38,941 bases of DNA from NCBI GenBank assembly GCA_003136495.1, contig PLER01000110.1:1-38941 (forward strand). The letters are read 5' to 3'. Source of the stretch: Acidimicrobiaceae bacterium. Its GTDB lineage: Bacteria > Actinomycetota > Acidimicrobiia > Acidimicrobiales > RAAP-2. Positions 9,801 through 17,532 of the stretch are shown piece by piece. The position numbers were made by a program, and so were the translations under genes. The notes under the pieces were generated by a model that was not told the DNA's origin, searched no databases, and saw only the letters and a list, made by a program, of their open reading frames with translations. The stretch's first letter is position 1; each line of letters starts with the position of its first letter.

Positions 9801-10589
9801 GCTCTGATCCGAACCCCACCACGAGACCATGTCGTCATAGAGGTAGTCGGTGGCGCCCGAGGACGCCAGAATGTCGACGCCGCCCTCCTCGCTCGCCGCA
9901 CCGATCCAGGCGAGCGGGACGTGGCCCTCGCTCACGACCAAATCGCAGATCAACTGCAGCGCGTCCGCTTCCTCTACCGTCATAAGCCCGACGCGCCTGA
10001 CTGCCGCCATGATCTGCACGATTCGCTGCGCTTTCACCACCGCCGTCACGTCGTCGAAGGCGGACATCACTCCGAGGACCTCTCCGTCGATGACGTGGGG
10101 CCAGATCCGCGCCGAGAGCCACTTTTGTGAGCGGTCGATCAAGGTGACCCCAGCGATGAGGCCCGAGATGGACTGACCGGTCACGAGCGTTTCGAGCGCG
10201 TGCGGTCGGTTCATGGTGAAGCGCGTGCCGTCGAGGCGAACGGCATCGAGTTCAAAGGCGGTGGAGGATCGACCGAGGAGCCGGTCGCGCGGGACGCCGA
10301 GAATCGCTTCCGCGGCGGCGTTGCAGTCGACAATCTCGCCGTCGCGGTCACGGAAGATCATCCCCGTGCTGATGGTGTTGAGAAAATCAGACGTGGCGAC
10401 GATCCGTTGTATTGATGTTCGATGTTCGGCGGCGAGAGCGCCGTCGAACCGCTCAAGTTGGTCTGTCATCTCCCCGACACTCCCGGATGCAGTCGTGCTG
10501 CTACGTAGTGTCGATGGTACCGGCCGAAATTCTCGTATTTCTGAATTGATGACGAGTTGCGTCGATATTGATGAGTGATGAACACTCAC
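6873..10589 (-). CDS. Multi-sensor PAS/GAF GGDEF-EAL protein (bifunctional c-di-GMP enzyme candidate)
   Basis: Three PAS and two GAF-like segments; 'RTTDTLSRFGGDEF'; EAL residues 'FEALMRW', 'VNLSAHQF', 'EITESS', 'ALDDFGTGYSSLSYL', 'IKIDQSFV', 'AEGIET', 'GQGYLWSP'. Start uncertain (GTG 10589 or ATG 10469). Confidence 0.95.
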   Translation of the reverse strand: MSVHHSSISTQLVINSEIREFRPVPSTLRSSTTASGSVGEMTDQLERFDGALAAEHRTSIQRIVATSDFLNTISTGMIFRDRDGEIVDCNAAAEAILGVPRDRLLGRSSTAFELDAVRLDGTRFTMNRPHALETLVTGQSISGLIAGVTLIDRSQKWLSARIWPHVIDGEVLGVMSAFDDVTAVVKAQRIVQIMAAVRRVGLMTVEEADALQLICDLVVSEGHVPLAWIGAASEEGGVDILASSGATDYLYDDMVSWWGSDQSGHGPTGSALRTGASQVANDLSAQPRYGPWKKRAHEFGLLSSVALPFALEGRRAVISIYEGHVNAFDEKTVSSLEEVAMTMATCVATSSAEFRERTALEATLVNVSALEDAKRSLSKSEQWFRTLVAKSSDLIVVIDENAQFTYINPFVDRVFGYEPGSQLGRNAFDLIHPDDHALAEVAFAAATSPDGIDHPVVLRFLTSSGEWRYIEGVVTNCLDDEAVRGVVGNGRDVTERVYLTRALQTLSEGSQVLVHAENEASLIREICQTIVSVGGYPLAWVGYIEHDDAKTIRVAEPAGLVDSLEGLSFSWGDGELGQGPIGEAARTGRVQLVNDLLVAPIIEQRRERAALIGLRSMSVFPLTVENETVAVVAIFSDHVNSFGPGEVETLGELADELSYGISRHRDAERLAESEALMRSSDERFRLAFEHNMAPMLFSDLDDKVIAVNDSFCSMVGFSREELMGHDSKQFTYPDDIGITEDTLVRLSSHQVDQVRYVKRYLRKDGRVIISEVSRSAARDSAGNILYFVSSERDITEERTLAEQLSHQALHDSLTGLANRALFEDRLAQAHSRILRQGGLGAVLLLDLDDFKGVNDAHGHLVGDQLLAGIARRFELVTRTTDTLSRFGGDEFLYLAEGIGSVAEAEEVATRLIDVLAEPFTFNNINFDQHASVGIIVWDNTCSNPSELIQKADVAMYEAKRLNRGRYSLFTPSMHQEAVSHFELVQQLRRALVTDDLTMHYQPIVNLDTIEFVGFEALMRWRHGDRGWVRPDIFIPLAEKSDLIVELGVFALTEAVQAASHWDVAEGSAPPYVAVNLSAHQFHDPGLVDLIDALLTKSGLAPERLVIEITESSMLLNVGETMSAMERLSAMGVGFALDDFGTGYSSLSYLALLHPTIIKIDQSFVSPSGESARNDTLLEAIISLGQKLGMTMSAEGIETNAQFERLRRLGCDRGQGYLWSPAIPGDQVDALLTRVNRRN

Positions 10590-10689
10590 GTTCCTATCGA
10601 TGGATGCGATGCGCGACGGGGGTCCCGTGACGCAGCCGCACGATGAGATTTGGAGCCGAAGCGACGTGCCTGAGTGTGACTCAGCCCGG

Positions 10690-13176
10690 TCAGTCGGACG
10701 TCGAGCGCGCGCGGTGGCGCGATGTCGACGCGGCGGGTGTCGCCGCTCCTTCGAGTGCGTCGCGGGCGAGCGATGGGCGACCGATCACGAAACCTTGGAC
10801 GTGGTCGACACCGAGTTGCTTCAAGAGGCGCAGCGTCGCGTCGTCTTCGGCACCCTCGGCAATCGTCTTCATGCCGAAGGCTTGTGCGAGATTCACCACC
10901 GCCGAGATGACGTGACGACTCGACTCCTCGGCGCACAGGTCGCGGACGAACTGCTGATCGATCTTGAGGTACGAGACCGGGAGTCGTTTCAGATACGCGA
11001 AACCGCCGTATCCCGCGCCGAAGTCGTCCAGCGCAACGCGGCAACCGAGATCATTGAGTCCCCTCACGAAGGACTCCGCCGCCGCAATGTCGTGGACGAG
11101 GGCGGTCTCGGTGATCTCACAGACCATATTCTGCGGTGGTGCCCCGAACTCAGTGATCGCTTCTTGAATGACCGACAGCATGTGCGGATCGGCCACGGAC
11201 TTCGCCGAAAGATTGAACTCGACGGCGTGGCCGTCCGCCGCCAAGCGCGCGGTCTCGGCGACGACCCATCGGTCCACCTCCGCCACGAGCCCGTACTCCT
11301 CCGCGGTCGGCAGGAAATCGGAGGGGAGCACCACGTCGCCCTCGGGGGTGACCATGCGTATGAGCAACTCGTGCTGCTCAACCTCATACGTCGAGAGGTC
11401 AACTATTGGTTGGGAGTACAACACGAATCGATCGTTGTCCAGCGCGTCGCGAACACGACCGACCCACGCGAGCTTCTCGAGCTCTCGCTGCACCTTGAGT
11501 TGTTCCGAGGCCTGGGCCGTGATGTCCTCAAATACGATGACCGCGCCGTGCAGCGTGTCCGTGTTCAACGGCGACGCGCTGAAGGCGACGGGTACTTGGG
11601 TTCCGTCACGCCGAATGATCGTCTCGTTGGTGAAGTTGAGCGTTTCACCGCCGTTCCACACTCGGTGCAACGGACCAGTCTCTTCGTCGTCGGACGTCCG
11701 ACCTCGACATTTGAAGTGAAAGACGTCACTGGTGAGTTCTCCGATGATGTCGCCGCTGTCGAGGTGAAACAGTCTGCTAGCGGCGGCGTTCGCGAACGTA
11801 ATTCTGCCCCAGTCGTCCGTCGCGATCATGCCCTCGGCCATGTTGTTCGTGATGGCGAGAAGGAAGAGTCTCGACTCGTCGAGTTCACGTCTCGCCGCGA
11901 CGTGATCGGTGTCGTCGAGCGACACGCCCACAACGCGCTCGGGCGCGCCGTCCTTATCGGTAACCAACTCCGTGCGCATTCGAACCACCCTCGTTGCACC
12001 ATCGCAGCCGATGACCCGATGCGAGAGCTCCGCGGTACCACTGGCGAGGGTGAGGTCCATCGCGGCTTGGAACGCCGCTCGGTCATCAACGGCGACGAAG
12101 GAGAGAAACGAGTGGAAGTCTCCCCGCCACTGGGGACCATCGACGCCATAGATGGCGTGCGTCTCGTCCGCCAGGAACTCAATCTCGTCCGCTCGAAGAT
12201 TCCATTCCCACTGACCGACGTGGGCGAGGCGCTCGGCCTCTCGGAGGTGCGCCTCGTTTCGAGCGAGACGGTCGGCGTCGCGCAACCGCCCGATGCCGTA
12301 GGCCAGGTTGTCCGCCAGTTCGCCGAAGAGGCCCATCTCCGCGGGTCCGAACGCGCCCACGTCGTGACTGTAAATAGACAGCGATCCGACCGCCACGTCA
12401 CCCACGATGAGTGGAAAGGCGCACGACGTGCGCACCCCAAAGCCATCGATTCGATCGCGCCACGGGTTACACCTCTTCGATCGCCGGTGATCCGAAACGA
12501 CTTGGGGCGATCGAGTGCGAATCGCCGCGCCAGTGGGGCCACGCCCGAACTCGTCGTCCGCCCACGTGATGTGCAAGCCACTGAGGTACTCGGTCTCGCC
12601 GTGGGCCGAGACGGGTCGTACGGTCTTGCCCTCGTCGTGGTTGATGTAGCCGACCCACGCCAGCATGTATTCACCGGATTCGGTGATCGAGCGACACACG
12701 TTGTCGACCAACGTCGTCTCATCGGTCGCGTGAATAAGGACGCGATTACACGCGCTCAGCGTGCGTAGGGCTCTGGTGGTTCGGTCCTGTTCGGTCACGT
12801 CGGCGCCCGAGAAGAGTATGCCGCCCACGTCGGGGTCGTCGATGAGGTTGTGAGCGTAACTTCTAAAGGTTCGCCACGCCTCGCGCCGACGGCTGCGAAA
12901 ACGAAATTCGGCGAAGCCGCCGGACCCTGCCTTCTTACCGATGACGCTGAGGTCGGTGGCGACGCGCTCGCGGTCGCTCGGATGGAGGAAGGTGAGCGCC
13001 TTTCGCCCAACGAGTTCCGCCGGTGCGACGTCGAAGAGGCTGGCGGCGACGTTGTTGGCGTAGCGAATGGTGCTGTCGACGTCGACCACCGCGACGGGCG
13101 TGAGTAGTCGATCGGCGACTCTCGCGAGTTGCCTATAGTCGACGGTGGGTCGGTGGGATTCGAGGTCGGAAGTCAT
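10690..13176 (-). CDS. PAS/GAF-EAL domain protein (c-di-GMP phosphodiesterase candidate, no GGDEF)
   Basis: N-terminal PAS, GAF, two PAS; EAL 'QHELLIRM', 'FNLSAKS', 'CEITETA', 'ALDDFGAGYGGFAYL', 'LKIDQQFV', 'AEGAED', 'VQGFVIGRPS'. Confidence 0.93.
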   Translation of the reverse strand: MTSDLESHRPTVDYRQLARVADRLLTPVAVVDVDSTIRYANNVAASLFDVAPAELVGRKALTFLHPSDRERVATDLSVIGKKAGSGGFAEFRFRSRRREAWRTFRSYAHNLIDDPDVGGILFSGADVTEQDRTTRALRTLSACNRVLIHATDETTLVDNVCRSITESGEYMLAWVGYINHDEGKTVRPVSAHGETEYLSGLHITWADDEFGRGPTGAAIRTRSPQVVSDHRRSKRCNPWRDRIDGFGVRTSCAFPLIVGDVAVGSLSIYSHDVGAFGPAEMGLFGELADNLAYGIGRLRDADRLARNEAHLREAERLAHVGQWEWNLRADEIEFLADETHAIYGVDGPQWRGDFHSFLSFVAVDDRAAFQAAMDLTLASGTAELSHRVIGCDGATRVVRMRTELVTDKDGAPERVVGVSLDDTDHVAARRELDESRLFLLAITNNMAEGMIATDDWGRITFANAAASRLFHLDSGDIIGELTSDVFHFKCRGRTSDDEETGPLHRVWNGGETLNFTNETIIRRDGTQVPVAFSASPLNTDTLHGAVIVFEDITAQASEQLKVQRELEKLAWVGRVRDALDNDRFVLYSQPIVDLSTYEVEQHELLIRMVTPEGDVVLPSDFLPTAEEYGLVAEVDRWVVAETARLAADGHAVEFNLSAKSVADPHMLSVIQEAITEFGAPPQNMVCEITETALVHDIAAAESFVRGLNDLGCRVALDDFGAGYGGFAYLKRLPVSYLKIDQQFVRDLCAEESSRHVISAVVNLAQAFGMKTIAEGAEDDATLRLLKQLGVDHVQGFVIGRPSLARDALEGAATPAASTSRHRARSTSD

Positions 13177-13245
13177 TCGTCCAGCCTGGTCGCCTCACCG
13201 TTGTCTCCCTACGGGCATCGTGTCCGAACACCTAGACGAACTGTC

Positions 13246-14262
13246 CTAGCTCAACAGGCGTTGCAACAGTTCGGCCTGAGAGTGAACGCGAAACTTCTTG
13301 AAGATTGAACTCAAATTGTTCCGCACCGTGCTGGGACTGACGTAGAGCGCATCGGCGATCGTCGTGACTCGCTCGCCGCGCTGCAGTCGACTGAGGACTT
13401 CCCACTCTCTCGTACTCAGCGAGTTCAGCTCGGGGACGCTACTGGCGTCGGGCAGCGTGCCCAACGAGTCGAAGATACCGCTCGCCTGCACTTCGCTCGC
13501 GATCCTCCAGAGTCGATGCTCTAACTGGGCGGCCCGGTCCGCGCGCTCGCCGCGATCGGATGAGTCGTCGGCGATCAAGAGAAAACAGTGATCCGATGAA
13601 GTGGCGAGTGGCGTCAGAATGCAACGGACGTTGAGCGTCCCTCCAAAGTGATTGAGGGTCGCCAAGGGCATCGCCACCGACGTCGTGCTCGCCGTCGCGC
13701 TGAGCTCGTGATAGATGCGGCGCCCCTCGACCGACTGCACCAGGTGTTGTCCGATGAGTTTCTTCGCGGGGACACCGAGCACGGTCTCAACGTTGGTGCT
13801 CACCGAGGTGATGATGCCGTCGGCGTCGACGATGCCGACGGCCTTCTCCAAGGGCGTGAATCCGAGGTACTGCGAGAGCGGGCTGTCGAGTGCGTCCAGT
13901 CGATTGGAGAACTCCGCGAGTGCGTACTGTCGATCGCTCACGTCGACGGCGCAGACCCACACCGCGACGGCTCGCTTCGTCTTCGTGGGGCGCTTCAAAC
14001 TTCTGTGGGACCTGAAGTAGTCGATCCGTCCGGCTGCCAAGTTCTCCAGCGCCTCGCGAGCGTTTTCGCGATCAGGTGAGTTGAACAGTTCATAGATCGG
14101 CAGGTTCAATACGCCTGAGGCGGGAACGTCAACCTGACTGAGGAACGCCGGCGTCGCGAAGGCCACGGTGAAGTCACTCAGGTCGACGAGGACGAGGGGC
14201 AGGTCCAGGTTCTGGACGATGCCCCAGAGATCGCGATCGACGACGTTGAGATTCCGTGCCAC
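13246..14262 (-). CDS. PAS domain-containing LuxR-type HTH transcriptional regulator
   Basis: C-terminal HTH 'LSTREWEVLSRLQRGERVTTIADALYVSPSTVRNNLSSIFKKFRVHSQAELLQRL'; two PAS-like regions; no receiver domain seen. Confidence 0.88.
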   Translation of the reverse strand: MARNLNVVDRDLWGIVQNLDLPLVLVDLSDFTVAFATPAFLSQVDVPASGVLNLPIYELFNSPDRENAREALENLAAGRIDYFRSHRSLKRPTKTKRAVAVWVCAVDVSDRQYALAEFSNRLDALDSPLSQYLGFTPLEKAVGIVDADGIITSVSTNVETVLGVPAKKLIGQHLVQSVEGRRIYHELSATASTTSVAMPLATLNHFGGTLNVRCILTPLATSSDHCFLLIADDSSDRGERADRAAQLEHRLWRIASEVQASGIFDSLGTLPDASSVPELNSLSTREWEVLSRLQRGERVTTIADALYVSPSTVRNNLSSIFKKFRVHSQAELLQRLLS

Positions 14263-14376
14263 GGTAACCCCCCGATGAGTTCCGTACTGCTCACTCGAAT
14301 GGTACGTCGTGTTGACGGTGAAGGAGGAGGAAGTTGGGAGAAGTTGCGAGAAGCGAGACGAACGCCGTCGATGGAG

Positions 14377-14694
14377 CTACGCGACGTCGCGTAACTTCGG
14401 TGGCTCGTGGCGACGGATGTTCGAGATTGACCGGCGTCGGTTGCGACGCTCCTCGCGGTCGCGCTTGGCCATGGAGACCAGTGCGAGCGTGAGCACGATG
14501 AGTCCGAGAATCGTCAGCGCGAAACCGAGGAAGTAGAACGACGCCACGTTCTCACAGTTCGGATTGATCCCTTTGCCCGTGAACAGACTTACGGTCGCGG
14601 TACACGTGGCGCTGACGGAGTGGACCTTGGTGAGCAGCCACACGCCGACACCGAACATCGCCACGCTCAGAACTACCGCGACTTTCCTCATCAA
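14377..14694 (-). CDS. Small two-TM membrane protein with basic C-terminal tail
   Basis: Two hydrophobic segments (VAVVLSVAMFGVGVWLLT; FYFLGFALTILGLIVLTLALVSM), two Cys in the intervening loop, basic tail KRDREERRNRRR. Confidence 0.65.
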   Translation of the reverse strand: MMRKVAVVLSVAMFGVGVWLLTKVHSVSATCTATVSLFTGKGINPNCENVASFYFLGFALTILGLIVLTLALVSMAKRDREERRNRRRSISNIRRHEPPKLRDVA

Positions 14695-14775
14695 CCCTCA
14701 ACCTACAACTCCGCGGCGCGAAGTACGCGACACTGCGTCGTCGTTGAAAAACGTTAGGTAATTGAAGTGTTGCCA

Positions 14776-14807
14776 CGTGGCTGACGGCCACGCCGCTACG
14801 GCAGCGG
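14776..14807 (-). terminator. Tandem hairpins just downstream of the membrane GGDEF-EAL gene (candidate terminator)
   Basis: CGTGGC-TGACG-GCCACG (14776-14792) and CCGCT-ACGGC-AGCGG (14793-14807), both perfect with 5-nt loops, starting about 10 nt after the stop at 14818; no U-tract. Confidence 0.4.
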
Positions 14808-14817
14808 GAGTGCTCGA

Positions 14818-17226
14818 TTAGACGGGTGTCGGCTCCGCCATCGCCGCGACGTCGCTTGAGTTGAACGAGAGGCGACTGGCGGGGGACGGGCGGCTAATGA
14901 AGTACCCCTGGGCACGGTCGCACCCCAGTTCGCCGATCAGGTCGAGCGTCTCGACGTCCTCGATGCCCTCGGCGACAACCCGCAGACCCATCTCGTGCCC
15001 GAGGTTGATAGTGGCACGCACCAACTCGAGTTCTCGTCCGCGCCCCTCCGCGTTGAGCGCCGTGATGAATGCGCGGTCGAGTTTGAGTTCGCCGACCGAC
15101 AGGCTGCTCAAATACGCGAGCGACGTGAATCCGGCGCCGAAGTCGTCGATGGACACGACGACGCCCAGGTCCCGGAGACCCAAGATGACGGCTTGGGCTC
15201 GGAGGAAGTCCTTGATGATCGTCGTCTCGGTGATCTCGATGACCACGGCCTCGCCGGGCAGGTTGTAGCGAGTGAGTAGACCCTTGACGAGATCGAGGAA
15301 CTCCGCTTCCAAGAGGTCGCTCGTCGCAACGTTCACCGATACCGAGAGCATTCGTCCGGACGCGCGCCACGCGGCACACTGGGCGAGCGCTTCGTTGAGT
15401 ACCCAGGTCGTCAGCGGCCACATGAGGCCCGCGTCTTCGGCGAGGGGCAGAAACTTCATCGGCGGCACAAGACCCAATTTCGCGTGGGGCCAGCGCACCA
15501 GGGCTTCGACCGAGAGGATCTGTCCCGTCTTGAGATTGAGCACCGGCTGGTAGTGCAGGACGAAGTCGCCCTCTTTCACCGCGACGCGCAGTTCGTCGAG
15601 GAGGTTCGGCTGGTCCTCGCCGCCGTCGATGTCCTGGTCGTAGAAGACGTAGGAGATATTGCCCAACTTTGCGCGGTACATCGCCACGTCGGCGCACCAT
15701 AAGAGCCCCGAGGGGTCCGTCGCGTTCGACGGCACGAGCGCGATACCGATACTGGCGCCCACGGACGCGCGAATCTTGTTCAAGAGGAAGGGCTCGCTGA
15801 TCTCGGCGATGATCCGTTCCGCCACCTTTACTGCGGCGTCCGCGTCGGCGTCCATCAACACGACGGCGAGCTCGTCCCCGCCCAGTCGTACGACCGATCC
15901 GGCACTGCCGACGGCCTTGGTCAGTCGTGGTCCGATCTGTCGCAGGAGTTCGTCGCCGGCGGGGTGGCCGAAGGAGTCGTTGATCTCCTTGAAGTGGTTG
16001 AGGTCGACGAAGAGGAACGCCAACTCGCGCGGGTCGCTCAAGGCGTTGGCTTGTTCGGCGAAGAAGAGATCGAGAATGAGCGCGAGCTGTCGGCGATTGC
16101 CGAGGCCGGTCAACTCGTCGGTGTGCGCTTGGCGATTTCGTTCCTCGGTCAAGACGCGCAAACTGCGCGCCGAGATGGCGAGGCGTACGCCCACGGTGAG
16201 CAGTGTCGCGACGGCGAGCCACAGCGCGACTCGGCTGATGGAGTGCACGGTACCGGCGACGAGGATGAAGAGCCCGGCCGCGGCGGCGACACCGGGTAGG
16301 AAGAAGCTCGAGACCTTCTGTTCACGGAGCGGGTCCAGACGACGCTCGGGGAGCCACACCGACATCGAGATGAGGAAGATCGCCGTCGGCCACGCGAAGG
16401 CGTTGACGTCATTACCAAAGCGAGTAGCCAACCCCGAGGAGCCGACGAGGTTGAATGTGTCACCAACCACGATCACCAGAAGCCCGGCGGCTTGGAGGTA
16501 CCACTGGCGCGACCCGCGGCCCGCGAGGAGCACCGTGCCGCCAATCACCAGGAGCAAGATGAGCAGGTCCCCAACCGGGTAGGCGAGGTTGACGGCGGCA
16601 CTCAAGGCGGTCCCGCCGGTTAGGTGATGAATGCTGTGGAAGGCGAACGCGGCGCACAGGGCCGCTGCGCCCAGCCCCGCGACCACGCCGTCCAGCCAGT
16701 TCGGTCGCGCGAGACGCCCGAGCGCCTTTTGGAGCGACTTGACGACGGCGACGTAGGCGAGTGGGTAGAAGAGCAGGTAGAGCACGTCCGCGCCGGACGG
16801 CGAGGCCGGCGTCTTACCGCCGAGTGACTCGTAGGTTAAGACGTAGTCACCGAGGGTCCAGCACAAGAGTCCCAGGCCGAGCACGAGCGGCACCGCGCGG
16901 CCGGGTCGATTCACGCGACCCTTGTAGAGGCACAGCGCCACCGCCACCAGCTCTAAGGATGCCAGCGACCACCCGTCGAGCCACGGCCACGACTGCGCCT
17001 CGGTGCGAGCGAAGACCGAAATGATGTAGGCGACTAACAGGACGCCCAGTACTGCGTAGGCCGTCCAGACGCGACGGTTGTCACGATGCTCGCGTTCACT
17101 CAGCACGTGAAAGTGGCGATGGTGATCGGTCTCAGGCGGCGGGGCACCATCGGGTGACTCGAGTACGGACGACGCGACATCGAACCGGAGGCGACCTCCG
17201 CGACGACGATCCTCGGTTATCGACAT
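14818..17226 (-). CDS. Integral-membrane GGDEF-EAL protein (GGDEL variant)
   Basis: About 8-9 N-terminal hydrophobic segments; GGDEF domain with 'VVRLGGDELAVVL'; EAL 'VEALVRW', 'VNVATSDL', 'EITETT', 'IDDFGAGFTSLAYL', 'LKLDRAFI', 'AEGIED', 'AQGYFISRP'. Confidence 0.95.
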   Translation of the reverse strand: MSITEDRRRGGRLRFDVASSVLESPDGAPPPETDHHRHFHVLSEREHRDNRRVWTAYAVLGVLLVAYIISVFARTEAQSWPWLDGWSLASLELVAVALCLYKGRVNRPGRAVPLVLGLGLLCWTLGDYVLTYESLGGKTPASPSGADVLYLLFYPLAYVAVVKSLQKALGRLARPNWLDGVVAGLGAAALCAAFAFHSIHHLTGGTALSAAVNLAYPVGDLLILLLVIGGTVLLAGRGSRQWYLQAAGLLVIVVGDTFNLVGSSGLATRFGNDVNAFAWPTAIFLISMSVWLPERRLDPLREQKVSSFFLPGVAAAAGLFILVAGTVHSISRVALWLAVATLLTVGVRLAISARSLRVLTEERNRQAHTDELTGLGNRRQLALILDLFFAEQANALSDPRELAFLFVDLNHFKEINDSFGHPAGDELLRQIGPRLTKAVGSAGSVVRLGGDELAVVLMDADADAAVKVAERIIAEISEPFLLNKIRASVGASIGIALVPSNATDPSGLLWCADVAMYRAKLGNISYVFYDQDIDGGEDQPNLLDELRVAVKEGDFVLHYQPVLNLKTGQILSVEALVRWPHAKLGLVPPMKFLPLAEDAGLMWPLTTWVLNEALAQCAAWRASGRMLSVSVNVATSDLLEAEFLDLVKGLLTRYNLPGEAVVIEITETTIIKDFLRAQAVILGLRDLGVVVSIDDFGAGFTSLAYLSSLSVGELKLDRAFITALNAEGRGRELELVRATINLGHEMGLRVVAEGIEDVETLDLIGELGCDRAQGYFISRPSPASRLSFNSSDVAAMAEPTPV

Positions 17227-17490
17227 GACGCCCCCCGCTGTCGCGTGCAGTCACTCTGCAGACCAAACCATTCCGACATGGGCACAATTCTTTCGAGCAG
17301 GCATCAATTTGTGGTCAACGCGTCGCCAATAGTGGCTCATTTTAGAACGACCCGTATAGAAAACTGGGTATTTGCACTCGCCCTGCGCCCGACGATAATC
17401 GAATGGATTGCGCGCTTTTGCCGTCACCACCACTTCGGCGTTGCAACATTTGAGTCTCACTCGACGCGCGTCGAAGGTGGCGAATGGCGT

Positions 17491-17532
17491 CGTGTGCCAG
17501 TATTCGCAGTTAAGCGACGAGAAGGGCACACG
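17491..17532 (+). promoter_or_regulatory. Inverted repeat overlapping the RBS-start codon region
   Basis: CGTGTGCC (17491-17498) and GGCACACG (17525-17532), 26-nt spacer; right arm reaches the first base of the GTG start. Confidence 0.35.

Noticed and set aside
10586-10690. c-di-GMP riboswitch (GEMM) upstream of the c-di-GMP genes
   Set aside because: Looked for the conserved GEMM-I core (e.g. GGGCAAACC) by eye in the island's intergenic gaps and did not find it; an Infernal scan would be decisive.
10600-12768. 722-aa + strand ORF antisense to the PAS/GAF-EAL gene
   Set aside because: Shadow ORF: the minus-strand frame has clear PAS/GAF/EAL motifs, while the plus translation shows no recognisable domain. 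Long antisense frames are common at this GC content.
14321-14361. Purine-rich tract (ggtgaaggaggaggaagttgggagaagttgcgagaag)
   Set aside because: Short, imperfect repeats without an adjacent + strand gene; probably compositional.
14894-16222. 442-aa minus ORF in another frame of the GGDEF-EAL gene
   Set aside because: Arg/Pro-rich, low-complexity translation typical of an out-of-frame read in high-GC DNA.
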